From positions 62,001 through 126,000 of the forward strand of contig SCMY01000006.1 in the NCBI GenBank assembly GCA_005502805.1: a DNA stretch of 64,000 bases, written 5' to 3'. This document shows, piece by piece, positions 1 through 8,000 of this stretch; the first letter of the stretch is position 1, and the number at the start of each line of letters is the position of its first letter. The DNA comes from Rhizobiales bacterium 2SD. GTDB lineage: Bacteria; Pseudomonadota; Alphaproteobacteria; Rhizobiales; Beijerinckiaceae. Position numbers and translations under genes: made by a program. The notes under the pieces were generated by a model. It was given only the letters and a program-made list of their open reading frames with translations. It was not told the origin of the DNA and did not search any database.

Positions 1-8
1 TGAATGCC

Positions 9-101
9 TCAGGCGACTGCGCCGCCGAGTGCAAGCATGGCCAGCAACAGAGACAGCAAAGCGGCAAGGGCGAGGTCGATCGGACCGTGGGAAATGCTCA
101 T
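9..101 (-). CDS. 30-residue single-pass membrane micro-protein
   Basis: A short frame of 30 codons starts at the ATG ending at 101 and stops at 9. An excellent Shine-Dalgarno GGAGG lies about 8 bases before the ATG, which is the main reason to believe it. After a polar start (MSISHGP) the product is almost wholly hydrophobic (Leu/Ala rich), which fits one transmembrane helix. It lies downstream of, and in the same direction as, the NfeD/SPFH pair. I do not recognise a family. It could be a small subunit or regulator of a membrane complex, or a chance frame. Confidence 0.5.
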   Translation of the reverse strand: MSISHGPIDLALAALLSLLLAMLALGGAVA

Positions 102-252
102 GATTGATACCTCCGGCGCTGCGATCGAAGGCCTGGCAGCGCCGGTCCGGTCATGACGGAACCGGTCGGTACGGTCCACGAGCGACGATGACCGGCGTGA
201 ATGGCTCGTTAAGTGTTCCCGCGGGGTTTGCGGAAAATGCGCGAAGGCTGAG

Positions 253-699
253 TCAGGCCTTCTCGATCACGAGTGTTGCTCCGTCGACCCGCACGACACG
301 GATCTCAGTGCCGGCGAGCAGTTCGGGGCCGGTGACGCGCCAGGAGGAATCGCCGACGCGGATGCGGCCCTCGCCGCCGGTCATGGTCGCCTCCAGCTTG
401 AAGACCTTGCCGATCAGCTGGCGGCCGCGATCGTTCAGGCCCGCAGCGATGTCGGGCTCGTCGCTGCGGCGGCGCGTGATAGCGCGGCCGGCGAGCACAC
501 AGACAATGGCGAGGCCGGCGAAGACGAGCAGGGCGCCCTGCCAGGCGAGCCCGGTCAGGCCGACGACGGCGCCGGTCAGCAAAGCGGCGAGACCGAACCA
601 GAGCAGGAAGACGCCGGGCGCCAGCATCTCGCCGCCGACCAGGACGAGCCCGAGCACGATCCAGACCCAGCCGCTGGAGAACCAGTCGAGCATGCTCAA
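253..699 (-). CDS. NfeD-family membrane protein
   Basis: A 148-residue protein with hydrophobic helices in roughly the first 75 residues (two or three segments), a short Arg-rich cytoplasmic linker (RAITRRRSDE), then a small beta-rich C-terminal domain of about 65 residues ending in a TLVIEKA strand. This is the layout of short NfeD proteins with an OB-fold tail. Its start overlaps the stop of the SPFH gene by 4 bases (ATGA), so the two are translationally coupled. NfeD proteins are established partners of stomatin/SPFH proteins in membrane microdomains; a role in membrane quality control here is inferred. The exact substrate is unknown. Confidence 0.9.
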   Translation of the reverse strand: MSMLDWFSSGWVWIVLGLVLVGGEMLAPGVFLLWFGLAALLTGAVVGLTGLAWQGALLVFAGLAIVCVLAGRAITRRRSDEPDIAAGLNDRGRQLIGKVFKLEATMTGGEGRIRVGDSSWRVTGPELLAGTEIRVVRVDGATLVIEKA

Positions 700-1685
700 C
701 CCTCCACGGTGCGGCCTGCCGAGGGCACGGAGCCGCCACGCCGGCTCGCTGCCGCCTCGTCACCGAACACGGCCTTGGTCAGCTGGGCGATGCCGCCGAC
801 GGTACCGGCGAGCGCTGCGGCTTCGATCGGCACGATCACCACCTTGCTGTTATGGGCGCTCGCCATCGCCTTGAGCGCCTCGGTGTAGCGTTCTGCAATC
901 AGGAAGTTGGCGGCTTGGATGTCACCGCGGCTGATCGCCTCGCTGACCATGGCGGTGGCCGTCGCCTCTGCCTGGGCCAGACGCTCGCGCGCTTCGGCGT
1001 CGCGCAAAGCCGCTTCCTTGCGGCCTTCGGCGGCGAGGATCTGCGACTGCTTCTGCCCCTCCGCCTTGAGGATTTCGGCCTGGCGCTGGCCTTCGGCTTC
1101 GAGCACGGCGGCGCGCTTCTCGCGCTCGGCCTTCATCTGGCGGTTCATCGCGCCGGCGATGTCGGCCGGCGGCAGGATGTCCCTGATCTCGATGCGGGTG
1201 ACCTTGACGCCCCAGGGCGAGGCGGCGGCGTCCATCACCCGCAGCAGCCGCTCATTGATCTCGTCGCGATGCGAGAGCAGCTGGTCGAGGTCCATCGAGC
1301 CGACCACGGTGCGGATATTGGTCATGGTCAAGACCATCAGCGCCTGGTCGAGATGCGAGACCTCGTAGCAGGCTTTGGCGGCGTCGAGCACCTGGTAGAA
1401 GGCGGCGGCGTCGATGCGCACGCCGGCATTGTCCTTGGTGATCGCCTCTTGCGAGGGAATGTCGAGCACCTGCTCCATCACATTGACCTTGTGGCCGATC
1501 CGGTCGAACAGCGGGATGATCAGGCCGAGCCCGGCGCCGAGCGTGCGCGAATAGCGGCCGAAGCGCTCGACGGTGTAGTTGTAGCCCTGCGGCACGGTGC
1601 GCACGCCGAGCGCGATCGCGATGACGACCGCAATGACCAGCATGATCAGCGCGACCGTGGCGATGTCCAATCCTTGCGAGCCCAT
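696..1685 (-). CDS. SPFH/stomatin-like membrane protein (QmcA type)
   Basis: A 329-residue protein with one N-terminal transmembrane helix (residues about 8-28), an SPFH/band-7 domain (VPQGYNYTVERFGRYSRTL onward, to about residue 185), then an Ala/Glu/Lys-rich coiled coil with repeated EAEGQRQAEILKAEGQKQ-like heptads to about residue 245. This matches QmcA/paraslipin proteins, which oligomerise at the inner membrane. It is the first gene of a two-gene operon with nfeD, which overlaps it by 4 bases. QmcA-type proteins are linked to FtsH-dependent membrane protein turnover in enterics; that role here is inference. Confidence 0.93.
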   Translation of the reverse strand: MGSQGLDIATVALIMLVIAVVIAIALGVRTVPQGYNYTVERFGRYSRTLGAGLGLIIPLFDRIGHKVNVMEQVLDIPSQEAITKDNAGVRIDAAAFYQVLDAAKACYEVSHLDQALMVLTMTNIRTVVGSMDLDQLLSHRDEINERLLRVMDAAASPWGVKVTRIEIRDILPPADIAGAMNRQMKAEREKRAAVLEAEGQRQAEILKAEGQKQSQILAAEGRKEAALRDAEARERLAQAEATATAMVSEAISRGDIQAANFLIAERYTEALKAMASAHNSKVVIVPIEAAALAGTVGGIAQLTKAVFGDEAAASRRGGSVPSAGRTVEG

Positions 1686-1775
1686 CTCGTCCCTTCTCCA
1701 GCTTCGGCGCAGTCGCCGCTCATCATGCCTATCTTTGCGAAATTCTGATGCAGGCTCGCCGAGACCTTCGCCGAT

Positions 1776-2267
1776 TCAGCGCTCCAGGTATTTGACCACG
1801 CGCCACATCATCTCGCCGACGGCGTTGCACTCCTCGTCGTTGAGCACGCCCATCATCGCCTCGATCCTGGCGGTGTGGATTGCCAGAGCCTTGCGGGTCA
1901 GCGCTTCGCCCTCCGGCGTCAGCCAGAGCCGGCGCACGCGGCGATCGGCCTCGTCGTTGCGGCGCTCGATCAGGCCGCGGCGCTCGAGCTCGGGCAGCAG
2001 CATGCTCATGGCGCTGCGGCCGACGAGCAGTTTCTCGGCCAGCGCCTGCTGGGTGAGGCCGGGCGTGCGGAAGACGTTCGCAAGAACGTCGTAATGTGCG
2101 AGCTGAATCCCGAGCGGCGCCAGCGCCTCGGAGAAGACCTTCTTCCAGAGCTGATGCATGCGCGCAACCGCGAGCCAGTTCCTGAAACGCGGCAGATCCC
2201 AGGGCAGCCGCGTGGTGCTCGCGCGCTCAGCCTCGGTTGCGGAAATCGGCTCTTGCATTTTGTTCAT
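1776..2267 (-). CDS. MarR-family transcriptional regulator
   Basis: A 163-residue winged-helix protein. The start chosen is the ATG ending at 2267 (MNKMQEPIS); the frame stays open far upstream, but that extension covers the divergent hydrolase gene and is not credible. The core shows the MarR pattern: LAHYDVLANVFRTPGLTQQALAEKLLVGRSAMSMLLPELERRGLIERR, then DRRVRRLWLTPEGEAL as the wing. MarR proteins are dimeric repressors released by small aromatic or lipophilic ligands or by oxidation. Two palindromes in the divergent promoter region, one covering this start codon, suggest autorepression and control of the alpha/beta hydrolase (inference). Confidence 0.93.
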   Translation of the reverse strand: MNKMQEPISATEAERASTTRLPWDLPRFRNWLAVARMHQLWKKVFSEALAPLGIQLAHYDVLANVFRTPGLTQQALAEKLLVGRSAMSMLLPELERRGLIERRNDEADRRVRRLWLTPEGEALTRKALAIHTARIEAMMGVLNDEECNAVGEMMWRVVKYLER

Positions 2268-2275
2268 GGCTGAAC
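2262..2275. promoter_or_regulatory. operator-like palindrome 1 (GTTCA-N4-TGAAC)
   Basis: GTTCATGGCTGAAC is a perfect 5-4-5 inverted repeat that overlaps the ATG of the MarR gene. A second copy of the same pattern lies 20 bp away centre to centre, i.e. about two helical turns, on the same DNA face. This fits autoregulation by the adjacent MarR protein; binding is inferred. Confidence 0.6.
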
Positions 2276-2281
2276 ATAATA

Positions 2282-2295
2282 GTTCAAGACTGAAC
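2282..2295. promoter_or_regulatory. operator-like palindrome 2 (GTTCA-N4-TGAAC)
   Basis: GTTCAAGACTGAAC repeats the arm sequences of the neighbouring palindrome exactly with a different 4-base spacer. It lies in the 45-bp gap between the divergent MarR and hydrolase genes, where a repressor would block both promoters. Confidence 0.6.
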
Positions 2296-2312
2296 GAACA
2301 GGGTTTTCGATC

Positions 2313-3212
2313 ATGCCCAGCGCAGCCCTTCGCGTCATTCGCCCTCTCGTCCGCATCGGCAGCTTCATCGCTCCGCGCACCGCCGGGCGCGCCGCCTTCA
2401 AGCTCTTCTGTACCCCGCCACGCCCACCGGGGCCACAGAGCCGGACCGGCAAGGCGATCATCGCCGCCCGCGCCCGGCTCGCGCCCGCGATCAGGCAGGC
2501 GGTATCCTACCCGTGCGGGACGGTGAGCACCTATCTGTTCGAACCCGCGCCCCGCTTGCAAGATGGCGACGGTCCGGCGCCGACGGTGATCCTGCTGCAT
2601 GGCTGGAACAGCGAGGCGGCCTTCATGACCGCTTTCGTCCAGCCCTTGCTGGCGCAGGGCTTCCGCGTCGTCGCCTTCGACATGCCGGCACACGGCACCT
2701 CAACGGGCGCTGAGCTCAACATTCCGCTCGGCGTCGCCGCGCTCGCCGCTGTGGCGCGTGTCTTCGCGCCGGTGCACGCGATCGTGGCGCATTCCTTCGG
2801 CGGCGCGATCGCGCTGGCGGGCCTCGCCCGCAGCGTTCCGGGCCAGCCGCGAGTCCGGGCAGGCCGGCTCGCGCTGGTCGCGGCGCCGTCCTCGGTGACG
2901 ACGATCACCCGCAATTTCGGGGCGACGATCGGGCTCGGCCGCCGTGGCCAGGCGGCGCTGGAGCGGCGCATCCACAGCGTTGCCGGCAATCCGGTCGAGG
3001 CCTTCGAGGGGCGCGGTCAGCTGGAGGCGATCGGCCTGCCGACCCTCGTGATCCATGACCGGCAGGACCGGGAGCTGGATTTCCATCACGCCGAAGCGCT
3101 CGCGGCGGCCGGGCCGTTCGTGACGCTGCAGGAGACGAGTGGCCTCGGACACCGGCGCATCCTGCAGGCGAAGCAGGTGGTGGAGAGCGTGACGCGCTTC
3201 GTGGTGGGGTAG
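2313..3212 (+). CDS. alpha/beta-fold hydrolase
   Basis: A 299-residue protein. The fold is shown by the oxyanion-hole strand TVILLHGWNS (about residues 91-100), the strand VVAFDMPAHG, the nucleophile elbow AHSFGGA (G-x-S-x-G-like, Ser at about residue 161) and a C-terminal acid/His region (LVIHDRQDREL, then GLGHRRIL with the likely catalytic His). No signal peptide is evident, so it is probably cytoplasmic. It is transcribed divergently from a MarR regulator, a common pairing for detoxifying esterases or hydrolases. The substrate cannot be told from sequence. Confidence 0.9.
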   Translation: MPSAALRVIRPLVRIGSFIAPRTAGRAAFKLFCTPPRPPGPQSRTGKAIIAARARLAPAIRQAVSYPCGTVSTYLFEPAPRLQDGDGPAPTVILLHGWNSEAAFMTAFVQPLLAQGFRVVAFDMPAHGTSTGAELNIPLGVAALAAVARVFAPVHAIVAHSFGGAIALAGLARSVPGQPRVRAGRLALVAAPSSVTTITRNFGATIGLGRRGQAALERRIHSVAGNPVEAFEGRGQLEAIGLPTLVIHDRQDRELDFHHAEALAAAGPFVTLQETSGLGHRRILQAKQVVESVTRFVVG

Positions 3213-3221
3213 TCTCCTACC

Positions 3222-4259
3222 TCACACCCAGCCCATCAGCTCGCGGCGGACCACCGCCTCGATCACCTGCATGCCTTCTTCGGAATCGTTGAGGCAGGGC
3301 AGATAGGCGAAGTCCTTGCCGCCATTGTGCAGGAAGATCTCGCGGTTCTCGCCGTCGAGCTCCTCCAGCGTCTCCAGGCAATCGGCCGAGAAGCCCGGCG
3401 CGACGATCGCCAGCGACTTGGTGCCGCCCTGCGCCAGCGCCTTCACTGTCTCGTCGGTATAGGGCTGCAGCCATTCGTCGGGCCCGAAGCGTGACTGGAA
3501 GGTCAGGCGGAAGCGCTCCTCGGGGAGGCCGAGCCTGCCGCGCAGCAGCCGGGCGGTGACGGCGCACTGGCAGTAATAGGGATCGCCCTTGAGCAGATAT
3601 TCCTTCGGCATGCCATGCAGCGAGCAGAGGATCACCTCCGGCTCGAAGGAGAGTTTGCTCAGCGATGTCCGGATCGAGGTTGCGAGCGCGTCGATATAGA
3701 CCGGGTCGGCATAATAGGGATGGGCGACCCGCACCGTCGGCTGCCAGCGCATTTCCATCAGGGCGCGAAAAGCCTGGTCGCAGGCGGTCGCCGAGGTCGG
3801 TGCAGCATATTGCGGATAGAGCGGCACCAGCAGGATGCGGTCGCAGCCTTCCGCAAGCAGCGCCTTCAGGCGGCTCTTCACATCCGGCAGGCCGTAGCGC
3901 ATCGCCCAGTCGACAGTGATGCGGTCCCCGCCGAGGCCCTTCAGCCGCTCGGCGAGTTTCTCCGTCTGCGCGCGCGTGATCGTCTTGAGCGGGCCTTCGT
4001 CGCGCTCATTGTTCCAGATCGTGGCGTAGTCCTTGCCTTTCCGGCCCGGCCGCGTCGACAGGATGATCAGGTTGAGGATCGGCCACCATTTCCAGCGCGG
4101 TTCCTCGATGACGCGGCGGTCGGAGAGGAATTCCTTGAGATAGGCCCGCATCGGCTTGTAGCTCGTGCCCTCGGGCGTGCCGAGGTTCATCAGGAGCACG
4201 CCGATGCGGCCGCTTTTGATGGTGGCGTGGTCGGGTGGCAAACTCGGCTCGAGGCTCAT
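3222..4259 (-). CDS. hemH: ferrochelatase (heme synthase, last step)
   Basis: Inserts Fe(II) into protoporphyrin IX to give protoheme. The start is set at MSLEPSLPPDHATIKSGRIGVLLMNLGTPEG (345 residues, normal for the family); the frame continues upstream without family support. Diagnostic stretches are GVLLMNLGTPEG at the N-terminus, LVPLYPQYAAPTSAT, the SLHGMPKEY motif with the metal-site His, GDPYYCQC, and GFSADCLETLEELD with the conserved acidic residues. It converges on the hydrolase gene with a 9-base gap. The heme uptake genes at 53-57 kb give an alternative heme source. Confidence 0.96.
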   Translation of the reverse strand: MSLEPSLPPDHATIKSGRIGVLLMNLGTPEGTSYKPMRAYLKEFLSDRRVIEEPRWKWWPILNLIILSTRPGRKGKDYATIWNNERDEGPLKTITRAQTEKLAERLKGLGGDRITVDWAMRYGLPDVKSRLKALLAEGCDRILLVPLYPQYAAPTSATACDQAFRALMEMRWQPTVRVAHPYYADPVYIDALATSIRTSLSKLSFEPEVILCSLHGMPKEYLLKGDPYYCQCAVTARLLRGRLGLPEERFRLTFQSRFGPDEWLQPYTDETVKALAQGGTKSLAIVAPGFSADCLETLEELDGENREIFLHNGGKDFAYLPCLNDSEEGMQVIEAVVRRELMGWV

Positions 4260-4411
4260 CACATCCGCTTTCGTTCGGCTGTGATTTAGACGAGTTACGG
4301 TTTTCGTCCAGTCGGGCCGTACGGGGTGCGACACTGCGTAAGCAGGGTCTCGCAAGCCGGCTAGGCTCTTGCTAGTCTTTGTCGAAATCAAAACCGCAGG
4401 GGTTCGCGCCG

Positions 4412-5932
4412 ATGACCAAGATGACCCGCCGCCACGCGCTTCGCGTTCTCGGCGCTCCCGCAGCCCTTGCCGCGACCTCCCCGGTCGCGAAGGCGCAGAC
4501 GCCGCCGGCGAGCTTCACGCTGCTGCTGGTCAACGACATCTACAAGATGAGCGACGACAAGGGCAAAGGCGGCTTCGCCCGGGCGGCCGGCATTGCCAAG
4601 GCCGAGCGGGCGCGCGGCGTGCCTGTGCTGTTCTGCCATGCCGGCGACTGTTACTCGCCCTCGCTGATGTCGGGCTTCGACCAGGGCGCCCATATCGTCG
4701 CGATGCAGAACAAGATGGGCATCGATGTCTTCGTGCCCGGCAATCACGAATTCGACTTCGGCAAGGAGAACTATCTCAAGCTCGCCGCCGCCCAGACCTA
4801 CCCGACCTTCGCCGCCAATCTGCGCGACGCCGCCGGCAACCCGCTGCCGGGCCACAAGGACTCGCAGATCTTCGAGCTCGGCGGCATCAAGGTCGGCGTG
4901 ATCGGCACGACCTTCGATCCGACACCGCAGCTCTCCAATCCCGGCGACCTGAAATTCTCCTCGACCATGGAGGCGCTGCGACGCGAGGCGCGCAAGCTGA
5001 AGGGCGAGGGCGCCGACATCCTCGTCGGCGTGGTCCATGCCGACCGGGCGATGGACTACGAGATCGTGCGCTCGCGCGTGGTCGACATCCTGCTCACCGG
5101 CCACGACCACGACCTCGCCATCGCCTATGACGGCAAGGTGGTGATGGTCGAGTCGAACGAGGAGGGCAATTACGTCACCGCGATCGACATCGCCGCCAAG
5201 GCGACAGGCGAAGGCGCCAATCGCAAGGTCGAGTGGACACCGACCTTCCGCGTCAACGACAGCCGCGCCGCGACGCCCGATCCCGAGGTCGCCGCCATCG
5301 TCAAGGGCTACGAGACCGAGCTGTCGAAGGAGCTCGACATCGAGATCGGGACGCTGGGTACCCCGCTCGACTCACGTACCGGCGTGATCCGCACCCAGGA
5401 GACCGCAATCGGCAACCTGATCGCCGATGCGATCAGGGCGGCGACCGGCGCGCAGCTCGCCATCACCAATGCCGGCGGCATCCGCGCCAACAAGCAGTAT
5501 CCCGCCGGCCACAAGCTGACGCGGCGCGACGTGCTGAGCGAACTGCCCTTCGGCAATGCGACGTCGATGGTCGAGATCACCGGCAAGGATGTGAAGGACG
5601 CGATCGAGAACGGCCTGCGCGATGCGCCGCAGGGTTCCGGCCGCTTCCCGGTTGTGTCGGGCCTTTCCTTCGAGGCCGACCTCAAGCAGCCGCAGGGCTC
5701 GCGCGTCACCTCCGTCAAGGTCGACGGCAAGGAGATCGACCCGGCCGGGAAGTACACGGTCGCGACCAACAACTTCATGCTGACGGGCGGCGACGGCTAC
5801 ACTGCGCTCGGCCGCGGCAAAACGCTGATCGGCCTGACCGACGGCAAGCTGATGGCGAACGAGGTGATGGTCTATATCCGCCGGCTCGGTACGGTCGAGG
5901 CCAAGGTCGAGGGCCGGGCCGTCCTGAAGTGA
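4412..5932 (+). CDS. exported 5'-nucleotidase/metallophosphatase family protein
   Basis: Starts at ATG 4412 (MTKMTRRHALRVLG), preceded by an AGGGG-type ribosome site; 506 residues. The first 30 residues form a Tat-like signal (TRRHAL, then a hydrophobic stretch ending AKAQ). The N-terminal calcineurin-like domain has NDIYKM, HAGDCY, PGNHEFDFG, VVHADR and TGHDHD; the usual His of the ND-x-H metal motif is Tyr here. The C-terminal half is a 5'-nucleotidase domain (AITNAGGIRA, ELPFGN, ATNNFMLTGGDGY). Probably a periplasmic nucleotide or sugar-phosphate phosphatase. The uracil-DNA glycosylase start overlaps its stop. Confidence 0.92.
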   Translation: MTKMTRRHALRVLGAPAALAATSPVAKAQTPPASFTLLLVNDIYKMSDDKGKGGFARAAGIAKAERARGVPVLFCHAGDCYSPSLMSGFDQGAHIVAMQNKMGIDVFVPGNHEFDFGKENYLKLAAAQTYPTFAANLRDAAGNPLPGHKDSQIFELGGIKVGVIGTTFDPTPQLSNPGDLKFSSTMEALRREARKLKGEGADILVGVVHADRAMDYEIVRSRVVDILLTGHDHDLAIAYDGKVVMVESNEEGNYVTAIDIAAKATGEGANRKVEWTPTFRVNDSRAATPDPEVAAIVKGYETELSKELDIEIGTLGTPLDSRTGVIRTQETAIGNLIADAIRAATGAQLAITNAGGIRANKQYPAGHKLTRRDVLSELPFGNATSMVEITGKDVKDAIENGLRDAPQGSGRFPVVSGLSFEADLKQPQGSRVTSVKVDGKEIDPAGKYTVATNNFMLTGGDGYTALGRGKTLIGLTDGKLMANEVMVYIRRLGTVEAKVEGRAVLK

Positions 5933-6627
5933 GCGGTTTCAGCGCGGCGCTCGACGCCTTTCTGGCTGCGCCGGCCTCCGCCTCCTGGCGCGATCTCTCC
6001 GTCTTTCGCGACGGTACGGTGGCGCGCGCCTGCGCCGCCGTCGATGCCGAGCGCGCGGCCGGCCATGTCGTCGCGCCTGCGCCGGAGCGCTTCCTGACGG
6101 CGCTGGCGCTGACGCCGCTCGACCGGGTCCGCGTCGTCATCCTCGGCCAGGATCCCTACCCGACGCCGGGCCATGCCAACGGGCTCGCCTTCTCCTATGT
6201 CGGGCCGCCGCCCCTGCCGCGCTCGCTGGTCAACATCTACAAGGAGCGGGCCGAGGACCTTGGCCTTGCCGCACCCGCCGGCGGCGATCTCTCGCCTTGG
6301 GCGAAGCAGGGCGTGTTGCTGCTCAACACCGCACTGACGGTGCGCGAGGGCGCGACACAGGCCGGCTCGCACCTCAAGCTCGGATGGCGCGCGGTGACGG
6401 ACGAGGTCCTTGCCGCTGCTTCGCAGCGCCGCCCGCATGTCGTGTTCATGCTCTGGGGCTTGCCGGCTCAGGCCAAGCGCTCCCTGATCGACGAGAGCAG
6501 GCATCTCGTCATCGCCAGCGCCCATCCCTCGCCGCTCTCGGCACGGCGCGGCTTCTTCGGCTCGAAGCCGTTCAGCCAGGCGAATGACTGGCTGAAGGCG
6601 AAGGGGGAAGCGCCGGTCGCGTGGTGA
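5929..6627 (+). CDS. ung: uracil-DNA glycosylase (family 1)
   Basis: Removes uracil from DNA at the start of base-excision repair. The start is a GTG whose GTGA overlaps the stop of the nucleotidase gene by 4 bases; this gives 232 residues, near the family norm of about 220-230. The catalytic motif VVILGQDPYPTPGHANGLAFS carries the Asp that activates water, and HPSPLSARRGFFG carries the conserved His loop. The LLNTALTVREG strand is also typical. The frame is open for another 700 bases upstream but that is the shadow of the nucleotidase gene. Confidence 0.96.
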   Translation: MSGFSAALDAFLAAPASASWRDLSVFRDGTVARACAAVDAERAAGHVVAPAPERFLTALALTPLDRVRVVILGQDPYPTPGHANGLAFSYVGPPPLPRSLVNIYKERAEDLGLAAPAGGDLSPWAKQGVLLLNTALTVREGATQAGSHLKLGWRAVTDEVLAAASQRRPHVVFMLWGLPAQAKRSLIDESRHLVIASAHPSPLSARRGFFGSKPFSQANDWLKAKGEAPVAW

Positions 6628-6632
6628 ATTCA

Positions 6633-6740
6633 GCCGTCATGCTCGGGCTTGACCCGAGCATCTCTTGCCGGAAGAGGCTCCAGCGTCTTCTCGTCCAGAG
6701 TTTCTCGGGTCTGCGCTTCGCTTCGCCCGAGAATGACGGC
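6633..6740. repeat. palindromic intergenic element, copy A
   Basis: A 108-bp element between the convergent ung and PaaK-like genes. Outer arms GCCGTCAT (6633-6640) and ATGACGGC (6733-6740) are exact inverse copies. Inside are a 9-bp stem hairpin ATGCTCGGG-CTTGA-CCCGAGCAT (6639-6661) and a second stem TTCTCGGG/CCCGAGAA (6702-6733). Related copies lie at 26650, 49750 and 58338. It resembles mosaic palindromic elements of rhizobia and may also act as a bidirectional terminator. Confidence 0.8.
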
Positions 6741-6746
6741 CTCTCC

Positions 6747-7979
6747 TCAGCCCACCGGCCGCTCGTCGGCGATGACCTTGCCGTCATTCGGCAGAGCGCC
6801 GAGCGGCAGCACCTCGACGGCGCCCTTGAGCTTGGTCACCTGCTGCAGGGTCGACGACACCGCGTCGACGAAGCCCTTCGGCTCGGCATAGATCTCGGCC
6901 TTGAGCGTCATCGTGTCGAGCTCGTTGGCGCGGCCGATGACGAGGCGCAACTTGGCGATCTCGCTGTGGCGACGGGCGATCTCGGCGACCTGCTCGGGCC
7001 GCACGAACATGCCCTTGACCTTGGCCGTCTGGTCGGCGCGGCCGAGCCAGCCCTTGATCCTCGCATTGGTGCGCCCGCTGGCGCTCACGCCCGGCAGGAT
7101 CGCGGTGAGGTCGCCGACGGCGAGGCGGATCTGAGGGTGGTGCGGATCGAGATTGGTCACGACGATCTCGCCGACCTCACCCTCGGCGACCGGGTCGCCG
7201 GTGCCGGGGCGGACGATCTCGACGATCAGGTTCTCGTTCAGCACCATGCCGTCGCGAGCGGCGGTCTCATAGGCGATCAGGCCGATATCGGCGGTGGCGT
7301 AGAGCTGGTAGGCGTCGATGCCGCGCTCGCGCACCCAGGCCTGCAGCGAGGGCGGGAAGGCGGCGCCGGAGACGATCGCGCGCTTCAGACTGGAGGTGTC
7401 GGCGCCGCGGCTGTCCGCCGCCTCGATCAGGAGCTTGAGGAAGTCCGGCGTACCGAGATAGGCGCTCGGATTGTAGGCGCCGATCACCTCCATCTGCTGC
7501 TCGATATTACCCGGGCCGGCCGGGATGACGGCGCAGCCGATAGCGCGTGCGGCCGAGTCCATGACGAAGCCACCCGGCGTCAGATGATAGCCGAAGGTGT
7601 TGAGGACGACGTCCCCCTTGCGAAAGCCGGCGGCATAGAGGCCGCGCGCCGTACCCCAGGGATCACGGCCGGTGCTCTCTGGTTCGAAGATCGGGCCGGG
7701 CGAGGTGAAGAGCCGCCCGAAGGAACCGAGCGGTGCGCCGACGAAGCCGCCGAAGGGCGGGCTGTCCTTGTGCAGCGCCGGCAGGTCGGCCTTGCGCAGT
7801 ACCGGCAACCGGGCGAGGGCGGCGCGGTCGGTGATTGCAGCGGGATCGACGCCCTTCAGATGCGCGGCGTAGCCCGGTGTCGCCAGCGCGGCGGCAAGCA
7901 CGTTGGGCAGCTTGGCGAAGAGATCGGCCTCGCGCCGCTCCGGCGGCCGGGTCTCGAGTTCGTCGTAGTGCTCGCTCAT
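6747..7979 (-). CDS. PaaK-like adenylate-forming CoA ligase
   Basis: A 410-residue member of the phenylacetate-CoA ligase branch of the ANL superfamily: it activates a carboxylic acid with ATP and transfers it to CoA. Visible blocks are the pocket-forming NTFGYHLTPGGFVMDSAARAIGCAVIPAGPGNIEQQ, SGAAFPP, YATADIGLIAYE, GEIVVTNLD and the hinge GRADQTAKVKGMFVRPEQV, after which comes the small C-terminal domain. It ends the leftward LIV transporter array, suggesting that it acts on an imported aromatic or aliphatic acid. The canonical P-loop of PaaK is weak here (SPGPIFEPESTGRDPWG), so substrate and even activity are uncertain. Confidence 0.88.
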   Translation of the reverse strand: MSEHYDELETRPPERREADLFAKLPNVLAAALATPGYAAHLKGVDPAAITDRAALARLPVLRKADLPALHKDSPPFGGFVGAPLGSFGRLFTSPGPIFEPESTGRDPWGTARGLYAAGFRKGDVVLNTFGYHLTPGGFVMDSAARAIGCAVIPAGPGNIEQQMEVIGAYNPSAYLGTPDFLKLLIEAADSRGADTSSLKRAIVSGAAFPPSLQAWVRERGIDAYQLYATADIGLIAYETAARDGMVLNENLIVEIVRPGTGDPVAEGEVGEIVVTNLDPHHPQIRLAVGDLTAILPGVSASGRTNARIKGWLGRADQTAKVKGMFVRPEQVAEIARRHSEIAKLRLVIGRANELDTMTLKAEIYAEPKGFVDAVSSTLQQVTKLKGAVEVLPLGALPNDGKVIADERPVG

Positions 7980-8000
7980 CGCTCTTGCCCTTGAGGTCGC

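Noticed and set aside
5233-5928. Open frame continuous with ung through the nucleotidase gene
   Set aside because: Its translation is Arg-rich low-quality protein typical of a shadow frame; the GTG at 5929 gives a normal-length glycosylase.
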